This document shows positions 1-12,329 of a stretch of DNA of 25,303 bases, in pieces (position 1 is the first letter of the stretch; each line of letters opens with the position of its first letter). Under the pieces are notes generated by a model. The model did no database searches, was not told where the DNA came from, and saw only the letters and a list, made by a program, of their open reading frames with translations. Origin of the DNA: Pigoraptor vietnamica. Lineage: Eukaryota > Opisthokonta > Filasterea. The stretch spans positions 1 through 25,303 of the forward strand of contig CALSCQ010001942.1 in NCBI GenBank assembly GCA_943704525.1. Direction: 5' to 3'. The position numbers and the translations under genes were made by a program.

Positions 1-9
1 GGGGGGGGG
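1..9. repeat. G homopolymer at left edge
   Basis: The window opens with nine consecutive G residues and stays G-rich to about position 37. A much longer G run closes the window, so both ends look like places where the assembly stopped in a hard-to-read G tract. Confidence 0.6.
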
Positions 10-58
10 AGTGGGGGCAGTGAGGGGTGCAATGGGGCTTTTGTGCTTGGCCATATGA

Positions 59-1067
59 CCGACTGCGCACTTGCTGACTCTGTACGACTATGGCGATCAT
101 CCCCAGATTGAAGTAAAAATACGGTGTCCGCCAAGCATAGCCATGGACTTTCTGCAGGACGCGCTTTCGCCCGGCGGAAAGTTCGACTACCCCTTCCGCG
201 GCCTTGGACTTGTGTGCGAGCACAAGGAATCGCCGCGGTGCAAGGTGGGCCTTTGTTCAATTCGCACACGCACACTCACACGCACGCGATGTACCATTGA
301 TGTGAAGCATGCGCTCGCCCTTTCTTCTTCTCCCTCTCCTATACGCGCTTGCGATGGACACATTAAGTGGACGCCATTCCGTCCAATATCTTTCCTGTTG
401 CTACCCGTCGCCCTTGTTCCTCTCTGCGTTCCTGTGGTCATTGCTTCGATTGAGATCGCATCTCTGCGATTGTAGGCTCACGCGTGCGTGCACGACGTAC
501 CCGTGCCCTGCTCTCCTCCGCGCGTTTGCGATGCACGCTTCATAGACAGCCGAATGCTCCGATGTCCCGATCAATGCTGTCCTCGGCGTTGTCCGCTTAC
601 TGTCTGGACACTGCCATTTCACAAGTGCTCGTTACAATTCCGTCCAGGTTCTCACGGGCGTGTACGACGTGCCCATGCCGGGCGTGGACCGCCGTTCGGT
701 GTGCGTTATGCGAATGTGGATGGGGTCTTGCGACGACACGCCTGCCGCACCGCACACCAACAACAGCACGTCTGCGCCTGCGCATGGCCTCCTTATCATC
801 TCTGTCGCACACGACGCCGTGCCGGCGTCGGGCGGCAATACGTCCCAGCGCGTCCTCGTGCGTGAGTCTGGGATTGTACTGTCGCCCATTGTTGGGGGCG
901 GTACGTATGCGATGCACACGCTGCTGCAGTGCGTCGTGCAGGTGGACCTTGGGGGTTCCCTTCACCAGATGCTCAAGGGTGCCTACCGAACGGGCATTCT
1001 GAAGCCGCCCGTGCGAAGCGAGTTTGTGCGGCTGGCGCAGCTCGCGGAAGAACACGCCGGCGTGTAA
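59..1067 (+). CDS. Probable START-type lipid-binding protein, 5' partial
   Basis: I read the last two exons: about 59-244 and 648-1067, joined in phase 0 across a 403-nt intron with donor AAG|GTGGGC and acceptor CCAG. The stop is TAA at 1065-1067. The first exon is open only from about 59 because a TGA lies in frame at 56-58. No convincing acceptor or ATG is visible there, so the 5' end is unresolved. The last exon carries features typical of the C-terminal half of START (StAR-related lipid transfer) domains: VYDVPMPGVDRRSVCVMRMW recalls the beta strand that usually reads 'RDFVVLR.W', and GGTYAMHTLLQCVVQVDLGG recalls the strand 'T.V.Y..QVDLGG' before the last helix. Such proteins carry sterols or phospholipids between membranes. 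The family call is from pattern only; that the exon is coding is more certain. Confidence 0.5.
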
Positions 1068-1455
1068 CAGAGCGCTAAAACACGTGTGAAAGAGCTCTGA
1101 AGCAGGTGTTATTCGCCGCTCACTGCCGCTGCCTGCGCTTTGTTTGGCGGCGTGAGGCTACCGACTGCTAGCAAGCAATCTCGCGCCGTTGCTTGGGCTC
1201 GCACACTATCGGGGCATTTTTTCACGTTACAGTAACTACCAGGGATTTATAGGCGGGGTGATGCGACCGCAGCGTGCGACGCGCGGTGTCGGTTGAGGAG
1301 GTGAGCGCACGCAATTCGACGGGACTTAGAACACGCAATGGGATCGCAAAAACAGAAGAAAAAACTCGAAGCAGACGCAACGAAGACACGAAACAACGCG
1401 AAAACTCTGCGAATTATACGCAATACACGGACAGAGCATCCGGGCACGGGCGCGC
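1068..1455. other. Convergent intergenic spacer
   Basis: This 388-bp spacer lies between two genes that end toward each other. I see no conserved ORF, RNA gene or clear polyadenylation signal. Confidence 0.5.
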
Positions 1456-2169
1456 TCATATCGCCGGCAAGTGGCCGTCCGTTGCCTTGCGCGAGAGGAT
1501 CTGACTCGACGTCGACGGTCCCCGCTGCAGCTTCAGCACCTCCTCCACCTCCGGCGCCGCATTGCTGTCGCTCAGGGTGCGGCGACGCCCGGCAGAAGGG
1601 GCGCGCTCGAGTGTGGTTGCCTTGGGTGGGGATTTTGAAACGGCCGCAGTCTCAGCAGCGGGCTCCTCTTCCTCGGCCACACCGGCCGTCTCCGGTGGCT
1701 TCGTCTCGCTCGTCTTGCGTGGCACAAGCGTAAACTGCGACTTTGTGAGCGTGCGCGGCGTCTTTCCCGCGTCCGCAGACGCCGCCGCCGTCTGTACCGA
1801 CGGTGTCGACGACGGACCCTTCGACAGTCCAGTGGTCTGTTGCGGGCCCGTAGGGAGCGACAGCGAGAGCCGTCCGCGCTTGGCGTTCGCGCCCGCACCT
1901 GGCTCGCCGCCCTTGGTCGTCTCCAGCTGCTCCAGCTTCTGCTTGAGGTTGCGCATCGTTGATGATGCCGTGTCGGACGCAAGGCGGCGCGCCCTGTCGG
2001 CGGTGTCGAGGTCCCTATCCATGTCGCGACGCTGTGCCGCGTTCAAATTGGCCGCCGTTTTGGGCGCGTAGGACGCTCGTCGTGTGCCGGCCGATGGGGG
2101 TCCTGCGGCCTCTTCCAAGCCCCGCAAATCGGAGAGAAGACTCGACATGTTGTCGTTTTGTCGCGTCAT
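1456..2169 (-). CDS. Unrecognised low-complexity protein (237 aa)
   Basis: A single uninterrupted frame runs from ATG (2169-2167) to TGA (1458-1456). A second in-frame ATG at residue 8 (2148) is an equally good start. The protein is rich in Ser, Thr, Ala, Pro, Glu and Lys and looks largely disordered. The only structured part I can suggest is a short amphipathic, possibly coiled-coil stretch at about residues 45-95, with many Asp/Arg and a KQKLEQLET segment. An acidic EEEEP patch lies near residue 170, and several S/T-P sites would suit kinase substrates. I see no catalytic motif, signal peptide or membrane segment. It is convergent with the START-like gene. I do not recognise the family; a nuclear or cytoskeletal scaffold is possible but unsupported. 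Confidence 0.6.
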   Translation of the reverse strand: MTRQNDNMSSLLSDLRGLEEAAGPPSAGTRRASYAPKTAANLNAAQRRDMDRDLDTADRARRLASDTASSTMRNLKQKLEQLETTKGGEPGAGANAKRGRLSLSLPTGPQQTTGLSKGPSSTPSVQTAAASADAGKTPRTLTKSQFTLVPRKTSETKPPETAGVAEEEEPAAETAAVSKSPPKATTLERAPSAGRRRTLSDSNAAPEVEEVLKLQRGPSTSSQILSRKATDGHLPAI

Positions 2170-3496
2170 TCTTTCACGTGGACGCTTCTAACGAACGAAC
2201 GAACGAAAGAGAGGTGTGTGTCCCAACACGCGTCGGGACGCGGTTCGCGCCGAATTCCGAATTTAAACGAACGTGGCGCCCTCCGGAGAAATGCCGGAGG
2301 GCAACTACGAGCGCAAAGGAAGCGCCGGCGTGTCGGGGTCAAAAGAAAAGTCCGCGTCACACACGCGCGACCCTGCGCAATGAATTGGCACAAACGGAGT
2401 CAAGTAGATGCGTCGCTCGAGACGAAGTTCGCGCCACCGGGAATGAGCTGTGTGTGCGTAACTGTGTCGGCGAAAAAAAGCCGATGGAGTTCGCACGCAC
2501 CTCTGACAACGGGAATGTCCCAAACGCAACGACGCACTTCGTATCGCGCTAGGAGACCGAAGTCCAGAGTGCCCCTCAACCACCGGGGTAAAAAAAAAAA
2601 GAGATTATGATGGAAAGAGATGACGAGTCACTCCTCAAGGAGGCTTCAACTGCGTGCGGCGCCGTTGAATATCGAAACGGCGGCGAATTACACTCAGAAG
2701 GCGAGGGGACGCGATGACGCACGCGAAATGAAACCAAAACGGACCAAAAAGAGCTGCCGGGGGTATTATGGAGCTGTGCGAAAGCCTCGGGCAATTTCCG
2801 CACCCGGACACACACCGCGCTATTTCCAACGCTGGCGCAACAACGGCGGAAAGAGAGCGCCGCGAGTGCAGTTAGATGGAGAGCGGGCACATCGCGCAAG
2901 TGTTTGGACGGGGGCGTAGCGTGCTGTGGGAAGGGGGCGGGCGCGTGGTCGTGCGTGGTCGTCGTGTGAGTGTGCCGCGTGTATGGTGTGACGTGCGCGG
3001 TCGTACAATGGGGTGTCAGGTCTGGGTTCCATAGTGACCATAGTGACGACATTCGCACCTGCCTAGTGCGGAAATAGCAATTTTCGTCGATTCGAATACC
3101 CACATATGGATATAATGTGGACTAATTATTCCATGTTTGGTATTTATAGGTGTTATGTCTTGAGGACAAAACCGGTTTGTTTTGAATTTCTTGGAACAGT
3201 AACAGAGGGAAACCTGTTACATCGCGTGTGGTTTGTCAGCCTGAACGCAATGTTCGTGTTGTCTTGAGGGCTTCTTAGAACTCTTGACAGACACCGATGC
3301 CACTACAGCAACCTGAATGACTGCTACATCCACTGGCTGCATTTGCTGCACACGAGTTTTATGAACACGGCGACACACAACACACCAAACAGACACAGGC
3401 GCCGCACACCGCTACAAAACGCAAACTCGACTCGAATGTGCGCAGCTTACGCAGCACGCACGCACGCGCGGCGGGGTCGCAGTGCGAGCAGTCGGC
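2170..3496. other. Intergenic region without a supported gene
   Basis: The 1.3 kb between the low-complexity ORF and homocitrate synthase (both on the minus strand) holds a short ACGA/GAAC-type tandem repeat near 2189-2205, a G/T-rich stretch at about 2900-3010, a duplicated CATAGTGAC motif at about 3030-3048, and an AT-rich segment at about 3095-3190. Open frames here have simple-sequence composition and no domain signature, so I do not call genes. Confidence 0.5.
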
Positions 3497-6007
<2,511 letters not shown>

Positions 6008-9000
6008 ATGGCGTCCCTTCTCGACATGCCCGTGGATGTCCTCGGGGACATCGGGCGCTTCCTGTCAAGTACAAAAGTACGCCCAGCAACGGACGGGTTC
6101 GCGTGCGTGCGCGAGTGTAAGGCATGCGGTGCGTGGGAGCCGTTCTTTCCGCTCTCCGCGGCCGTGTATGAGTTGGCGTATGCGAATGGTTTCCATCGCG
6201 TCGCTGTTGTGAATGTTCGGCGGCGGGAACTGCTGAGCATTGCGCCGCTGTCCGCCGTGACCGAGCTCGTGCTAATTGACTGCGCGGTGTCGGACTTGTC
6301 GTGTCTTGCTGGGTTCGCGTCGCTCCGTAAGCTGGCGCTGTCGAATTGCCGCCACGTGGTGGACCTTCCCCGCTTCGTCGCGCGGAAATTCGCTTTTGCA
6401 GCGCGCTCACGTTGGTTGATGCGCTTGTGCATGTTACCGCAGTCGTCTTGGAGCGCTGCGGGCGTGTCCGGGATGTTTCGGCGTTGTCTGAGGTGCGCGA
6501 AGTGTCTCTCGTACGGCGTAAGGGCACCGACGTGTCAGCGCTGTTCCTTGGCAAAGTGCACACGCTGGTGCTCGACCAAGTGACCATCCTTCCTCTTCTG
6601 GAGGGCGGGCGTGTCCACTCGCTCGTTCTTTCGGGCGTGAGCGCGTGCGTGGAGCGAGCGACGTCCGGCGCGATACCTCTTGCGAGTGTCAACGGCGCCG
6701 AATACGAGGACAGTTCGTTCGCCTCTGGCATCGAAGGCACTGCCCCGACCGCGGAGATGACTGCCGTGGACCTTTCCCGGGTGTCCGTTAAATCGCTTGT
6801 TGTGCACCATAGCGGAGGCCCAGGGGAGATCGTTAATTGTATCCGTGGGGTCGGCGTTGGGGGGGCGGGGATGTATCGCGCGTCTCTGCCCACCTCCGTT
6901 TGCAAGGACTGGAATTGGGCTCGCCACTTGACGGCCGTTGTGATTCACCTTGTCTTTTGGAGCCAAGCCACGCTGCCCGACCTTTCCCCTCTCGTCGACG
7001 TCCACATTGACGAGTCGTGTTGCGGCCTGTTGCCAGCCATGCAGAAGGCCATGCGCGATGCACCCGCCGACGTGCGAGTGCAGCGACGAGGATGCGCCGC
7101 GCTGGCCGGCGGTCGGTGGCGTCTCAACGTACGAGAGATAAGGCACGTTGGCCTCGCGAGGGCTATTCTAGCTGCCATTGCGGCGTTTCCCCTGGACGCG
7201 TCGGTGGTGCACGACGGGTGCAAGTCCCTGGTGAGGATGGTCTCAGCCGATCGCCCGCGCACGATGAGGCGAGTCGCGGCGATGGCACGCGCATGTCTTG
7301 CGAGAGAAGGGTTGTCGCCGGCGTGCGTGGGGGCGGTGTTCTCTCTCTTGCGCGCGATGTCCGCGAGCGGTTTGTGTCCGTTTGATATGGGGCTCTGCGT
7401 GGATGAGATCATGGAAACCGTCGTCCGCGCCACACGCACGTGGCCGGATGTTGTCGCTGTTCTCGAACCTGCCGTCGGATTGATCGGTCAGATGGTATGG
7501 ACGGTGGGCGGCTATGAAGAAGACTTGCCGTGGTACCCGATTCGCAGGGGTCGAGCGTGGCTAGAACCTTTCATTGCGGCCGTGTTGGCGCTCGCGAGGC
7601 GCAATCCCTCAGCCCAAACGCCCATGCAGTTGCTACCATTCTGGCCAGCAGCGGCCATGTTTCCGCGGCGAAACTTCTGGATGCGGGCGCGCTTGATCTT
7701 CTGATGGACTGCGCGGCCGCCGCTGTTGCCGCGCCGTGCTCTCCGGCGGCGAATTGTCTTTGGCTTCGACCGCTGGTGAGTCTTGCGCCGTACACGTGCG
7801 ACTTGGAGGAAGGCCCTGCGCTCTCTGTTGTTTGACGTTGCGAGGCGCGTGACGCGGTGGTCGGGGGATTGTGCAATGCCGGGAGATGGACGGTGTTGCA
7901 CTTGCTGCTCGCCCACACGCCACGCTGTGAGGCCAGCCTTCCGCGCGCGCTGTTGCTTCGCGAATTCGACCCCGAGTTGACTACGGCGGCCGTGACGTCA
8001 TCCCTTCGCGCTCTTGTGTACGTGCCGGATGCGTTGTTGGACTCTGCGATGCACCATATCTTGGAGCATTCTCTTTCCTTCCACTCCAGTTCTTTGAGAG
8101 ACAAGTGTGTAGACCTCCTCGCCGATCACGTGGGTGGCGGCGTCGCATCCAAGTCGGCGGTTGTCAGGGCGGCACTGTGTGGCGGGCAGTTGCGACAGGA
8201 TGCCGTGACGATCAAAAGCCATCTCTTCGCATACGAAAACTTTCGACGGAGCCACGACCACCTCGTTGCGCGTTCGCCGCAAGCCTTCCCGATGTGGTCG
8301 CGGCGGGCGAGGATGGCGGGCTTGCCGATGCCACCGAGCTCGCGCTGTGGGACTGCGTCGCATGCATCGAGACAGATGGGCTTTGGTGCGCCAAAATGGA
8401 TACGTGTCGCGTGGACATTGCGTCTGCTGCGGCGATGCTCCTGCGCCGAAAGTGCCGCGCGGAAATCGGCTCGATTTCACCAGCTGTCGCATGCGCGCCT
8501 GTCGTGCTGGAATCCGGCGTCCTCGCACCAATGCCTGCGAATGCCGATAGTCTCCAGGAAGGACAGGAAGCACAGCGTGCGTTGATCGCTCATGAGGACC
8601 AACGAGTTGCGCTGCGTACGATCGGCCGCGTTGTCGCATCACTTGCGGAAATGGGTGCGTCAGAGGCGATGCGCGCGAGTGGTGGGCTGCTCGCACTCGC
8701 GGCGACTGTCCTTGCGCCTGTCACGGTCGAGGACGTGCCGAGTGACAACGACTTCGGGACGGCGAGGATCGTTTTGGACGCGCGCGCGAGCTGCGGTGAT
8801 AGCGTGGCACACGCCGTGCTGATGGCCGTAGCGAGGGGCGGACTGCGGCTGGCAAGTCGGACAACGGGCGATCGCGCCCTTTTTGTCGGTGCGACAACGG
8901 CATTTGCGCTCTGTGCGTTGGACGGAGAACGGCGCGCGGCGGTCGTCGAGGACGTTTCAGTTGCATCGCGCGCGCTCTTCCGATTAGTTCTCGAGAACGC

Positions 9001-9082
9001 GGCGTCTGCTCGAATTGATGCCGTGATGCCGTTGCAGCCGATCGTTGCTCTCGACATTTTGGCCAAGGAGTTGAGCGGATAA
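6008..9082 (+). CDS. F-box-like / leucine-rich repeat / ARM-like repeat protein, frame interrupted
   Basis: Translation starts at ATG 6008 and ends at TAA 9080-9082, about 1000 residues. The N-terminus (LLDMPVDVLGDIGRFL) resembles an F-box or VHL-box helix. It is followed by irregular 21-23-residue leucine-rich repeats of the type 'L.LV..C..V.DLS.L' (to about 6660, weaker to about 7080), and then by helical ARM/HEAT-like repeats to the end. This order recalls the ZYG11/ZER1 substrate receptors of cullin-2 ligases, but the similarity is architectural only. One intron with a GTGAGT donor (7776-7844, 69 nt) removes an in-frame TGA. Three frame changes have no acceptable intron: near 6368-6371 (a C run), near 7611-7618 (CCCAAA) and near 8271-8275 (CGTTCG). 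Each is what one missing base would give. Coding quality is good on both sides of each, so this is either a homopolymer sequencing problem or a very young pseudogene. Confidence 0.65.
7776..7844 (+). other. Short in-phase intron in LRR-ARM gene
   Basis: The donor CTG|GTGAGT and acceptor GCGAG bound a 69-nt segment with a CT/T-rich stretch at 7821-7833. Its length is a multiple of three and it contains an in-frame TGA (7833-7835), so splicing restores an open frame. This favours a gene that was functional until recently or still is. Confidence 0.6.
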
Positions 9083-9099
9083 GCTATGGGCAAGTTTGG

Positions 9100-9265
9100 A
9101 ACGGACAACCGCGTTTGATTTTCAACGCGAACGCTCTTTCGTTAGGCTCTCGAGCGCGGCCCTTTTGCTGCGCTCGTTTGCCCGCCCGATGTTGCTTGTG
9201 CTGACTGTTTTTGTGCGGCGGCGATTGACGCGCCGACATTTTTGCGCGAAGGAGCTGAGCGGTGA
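9100..9265 (+). pseudogene. Decayed duplicate of the 3' end of the LRR-ARM gene
   Basis: This stretch aligns by eye with the last about 125 bp of the upstream gene (about 8950-9079). Shared landmarks in order are GTTT...CGCTCTT, CTCGAG followed by GCGG, GACATTTT, and AAGGAG.TGAGCGG. In one frame it still reads AKELSG, the terminal residues of the real gene. It has insertions and many substitutions, and the family signal fades beyond about 9270. It may be the remnant of an old tandem duplication. Confidence 0.45.
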
Positions 9266-9270
9266 CGGTC

Positions 9271-10050
9271 TCAGTTGTACAGCCGTGCTTGACGCTCTTG
9301 TGCCCTTGCGTACTGTAGGCGCGTAGGCGCACAGCGCGTCATGTTGATTGGTGAGTTGTGTCGAATTGTGATGAAAAATACAATCCGAAATGTGTGCGAT
9401 TGGTTAGTCACTTTAATGCGACTCTGTGTAGCGCCAACGTCCGGCACGGCACACTAATGCAGCATTCAGGCGGTTGGAAGAGGCTTCGGCAGCCGTCAAC
9501 TCAAGACTCAAAGCCATCGCAGCACCACGTTCAGCAAGCGTGCCTACGTTTGCTGGCGAACAAACTCATATCAATTATACCGCAGTGCATGCGTAGGTAC
9601 AGGAGCCCGAGTTCGCCCTGGACGGCGGCGACCGGCTGGCACGACTGAGCCGCTCTGGCGGGCGGCCGTGGCTGACGCAAGTGCTTGAAGCAAGCTGTCG
9701 CTGAGGTCGTCGTGCGGTCCGGATCGGAGCCGATCTCGTGTCAAGTCTCACACAACGTCCACATCTCTCGGAGTCGCCGGCCGTGTGCACGTGAGACAAT
9801 CATTCACATAGCCGGTTATGATGCTGTACTCCACGAATCGGCTTCGGCTGAATGAGGCCACTGACGACTGCAACGTAGCGTGTTTTCTGCTCATCCGTCG
9901 AGAGCATCTCATTGACAAATTGCCTGCTGGTTGGCTCCGGCTCCTATGCCGTGGAGCGCCGGTGACGGTGCGCGCCCACATCGGCCGAATAGTAATGCAT
10001 GCAGCTTGACTTTGGCGTCCGGTCGGCGCAATTTTACTTCACGTTTTCTT

Positions 10051-10052
<2 letters not shown>
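9271..10052. other. Intergenic region without a supported gene
   Basis: Nothing in this 780-bp stretch has domain or codon-use support. The small open frames, including a 63-residue plus frame at 9818-10009, lack recognisable motifs. The region ends at the long T homopolymer. Confidence 0.5.

Positions 10053-10130
<78 letters not shown>
10053..10130. repeat. T homopolymer of 78 nt (A tract on minus strand)
   Basis: There are 78 uninterrupted T residues on the plus strand. On the minus strand this is an A tract beginning 217 nt after the stop codon of the single-exon gene at 10348-11181, the place where a poly(A) tail would be if that transcript had been reverse-transcribed and inserted. No AATAAA is visible just before it and I find no clear target-site duplication. 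Confidence 0.85.
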
Positions 10131-10347
10131 CACGGGAACGCTTCGCCAGACATTCGCCGACCCGCAACTTCGAGCCAAGTGCTGCACAATTGCACAAACA
10201 AAAATGTCAGTCGCCGCCCATCATGCGCGGACCGACGAAAGAAGACACATTCACAGGCACGCACATCCACACGAGAGACCCACGGACGGCGCGCACGCAC
10301 CATTGCCGGCAAGCGACTGTCGTCGGTTGGGCGCCGCAGCATGTCGC

Positions 10348-11181
10348 TCAGGTCCCACGGAGCACGTCGAAAGGGTTCGATTTCAGGACGACCCAGCCCA
10401 CGTTGAACCGCTTGCACGTGTTCTTCACAAGGCACTTGTACCGCTCCGAAAGGCCATAGATGGGCACGGCGTACTCGATGTCAGTGTCCTCAGACTGGTC
10501 CTCGATCACCGCATTTCCCTGTTTTATGAGCGCTGCCATCTTCTCCCGCGAGTGGCCGTGCACGTCGTCCGAGAGCGCATGGTACAGCGCAGTCAACTCG
10601 CTCACGACAGACTCGATGATCGCGTTGAGGCGATTCGTATCGTTCGTCGACAATGCCGCTGAGAGCTGTTTATCCTTGCCGAGGCACTCCGCATACAGCG
10701 CGAGAAGGTCCAACTTCTTCTCGCTCACCTCCTTCTCGAACAGCGTCGTCCAAAAGTTCGTCCTCGACTCGTTCGCCCTCTTCCCACGGGATATCTCGAA
10801 CTGCTCGAGCACGCCTCGACAGTGGAGCTTGTCGATACTCATAAGGTGCAGCGCGTTCGCCACGTTCAATTCCCGCCGAAGCGCCCCAAGCGACTCGTCC
10901 TTCGCCTTGACGACCTCGTCGGCGCGTTTGCTCGCCTCGTCGGCGCGTTTGCTCGCCTCATCGGCGCGTCCCCTCGCCTCGGCGATGACCGCGAAAGCTG
11001 GACCGACGGCGTCCGAAACAGATTCCAGAAGATGCGGGTGGCCGTCTAGTATGCGTTGTAGAGTGCGGGAAAGCTGCATCTCGACGGGCAGACTGGTGAA
11101 CCGTCGGGCGAAGCCCATCGGCGAGGCTGTAACACGGGCGACGGCGCGCCTGCACGCCACTCTGACCGCAGCGCTGTACAT
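10348..11181 (-). CDS. Unrecognised coiled-coil protein with mitochondrial-type leader (277 aa)
   Basis: The frame is open to 11388, but the best start is ATG 11181-11179. From there the first about 35 residues (MYSAAVRVACRRAVARV...) are Arg/Ala/Val/Ser-rich and free of acidic residues, like a mitochondrial presequence. Next comes a heptad stretch with RADEASK repeated in tandem, encoded by three 21-bp repeats at about 10918-10980; this predicts a coiled coil at about residues 70-115. The C-terminal half (about 120-277) is helical and charged and ends in VGWVVLKSNPFDVLRGT. I do not recognise the family. There is no intron, unlike most neighbours, and a 78-nt A tract follows on the sense strand, so it may be a retroposed copy. 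Against a dead copy, the frame is intact and upstream E-box and CArG-like sites are present. Confidence 0.7.
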   Translation of the reverse strand: MYSAAVRVACRRAVARVTASPMGFARRFTSLPVEMQLSRTLQRILDGHPHLLESVSDAVGPAFAVIAEARGRADEASKRADEASKRADEVVKAKDESLGALRRELNVANALHLMSIDKLHCRGVLEQFEISRGKRANESRTNFWTTLFEKEVSEKKLDLLALYAECLGKDKQLSAALSTNDTNRLNAIIESVVSELTALYHALSDDVHGHSREKMAALIKQGNAVIEDQSEDTDIEYAVPIYGLSERYKCLVKNTCKRFNVGWVVLKSNPFDVLRGT

Positions 11182-11360
11182 GGCAAGAGGGGCCAAGCGA
11201 AGGCGTCGCAAAAGTGGTTGAGGAGACTGGAGCGGAGCAAAATGCCGGTTTTGTTGCTTTTTTTCGTGTGTGCGCTCAACTCGGAGTGTGCCAATGTGCG
11301 TACATGGTGGGGTGCCAGTCGATTGCGAAAAATGAATTGCCGAAATCTCGCTACGAGTGT

Positions 11361-11382
11361 CACGTGACATACCCAAATAAGG
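11361..11382. promoter_or_regulatory. E-box palindrome and CArG-like box
   Basis: GTCACGTGAC (11359-11368) is a 10-bp palindrome around an E-box core (11361-11366). CCAAATAAGG (11373-11382) fits the CC(A/T)6GG consensus bound by SRF-type MADS factors. They lie about 180-200 bp upstream of the minus-strand coiled-coil gene. The match to consensus is direct; function is inferred. Confidence 0.45.
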
Positions 11383-11388
11383 GGACAT

Positions 11389-12232
11389 TCTAGTAAGGCC
11401 CCACGAAACTCACCATCAGTAGTGGCCATGAAAGGTGGGGGTTAAATCAAACATGTTACTAATATTTTCGGTTATTTCCTTATTAGGATTTCGCTGTACT
11501 CGTTGATTTGACAATGCGAGTTCACAAGTTTGAGGGATTTGGGATTGTGGCGCAAATCAGATTCGGCGATTACAACTGACGGCCTCACTGGCAGTTAGTT
11601 CCCGCCGGGCGGCTTGCCTTGACACGGCGCTTTCTACGTTCAAAATGCAACCTTGTCTGCGTTGTGTGAGTCCATTGCAAGCCGTACTCGGCGTGGTGTG
11701 AGTGACGCCAATGCCTGAATTTGGCGGCCTCCGAGCTCCGGGCACATTGCATCCTTCTGATGCCGATCAGTAACATACGGCCGGCCTGCCGTGTCTGCAG
11801 CCGTCAGATGATCGTGCGATTCGGAACGACGTTGCGGTTGCGGACGTGTGCGCAGTTACGACGGCAGTGACCGTCGGAAAAGGAGTGCGTACATGCGCGC
11901 CGGCTCAAAATAGAGTGTCCGGATAATAAAATTCGACCAATGATAGTGAATTTCATCTGTCCGGACACGCCGGTCATCCAATCACAATTTACCGAGGTGT
12001 GTACAATACTGTCAGTTCCCACTGCTTGGCCACCCAGCCCCACAGCCCTTCATCCCGCAATGAACGCCCCCATTCTTTCCTTCCGAGGAAGGGCACGAAA
12101 GCGGACGGGCGAAATTGCCTGTTTTGGGCTCCCCAAATCGGGAAAACCTTGCCGGCAATGTATCGCAATGTATGGGGCACAATGGCTGTGACCAACAGTC
12201 AGCTGGTAGTGTGGCTTTGTAGAGAGACTGGG
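11389..12232. other. Intergenic region upstream of the cellulase gene
   Basis: No supported gene. The left part (11400-11580) is AT-richer. Two CCAAT boxes occur at 11937-11941 and 11978-11982 on the plus strand, about 390 and 350 bp before the cellulase ATG, and may belong to its promoter. Confidence 0.5.
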
Positions 12233-12244
12233 TATATATACCCC
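12230..12244 (+). promoter_or_regulatory. TATA box of the GH9 cellulase gene
   Basis: GGGTATATATACCCC is a near-perfect palindrome with TATATATA at 12233-12240. It lies 97 bp before the cellulase ATG (12330), so a start site about 30 bp downstream would leave a 5' UTR of roughly 60-70 nt. Confidence 0.75.
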
Positions 12245-12329
12245 ACTGATGTGCGAAATAAAGTTCGCTCGCGTCAATCTCAAGCCGACGAAGCACACGC
12301 GTGCACTGAATTGAAAAATCGACGGAACG

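Noticed and set aside
2158-2610. 150-residue plus-strand frame upstream of the low-complexity gene
   Set aside because: Basic, simple composition, partly made of a GAAC microsatellite, no domain or splice context.
6327-6442. Intron (GTAAGC...CCGCAG) explaining the first frame change in the LRR-ARM gene
   Set aside because: It fits the phase but would delete about two well-formed leucine-rich repeats read on either side of the slip.
7605-7625. Canonical programmed -1 frameshift at CCCAAAC in the LRR-ARM gene
   Set aside because: The heptamer is not in the X XXY YYZ register of the incoming frame, and the other two slips have no slippery heptamer.
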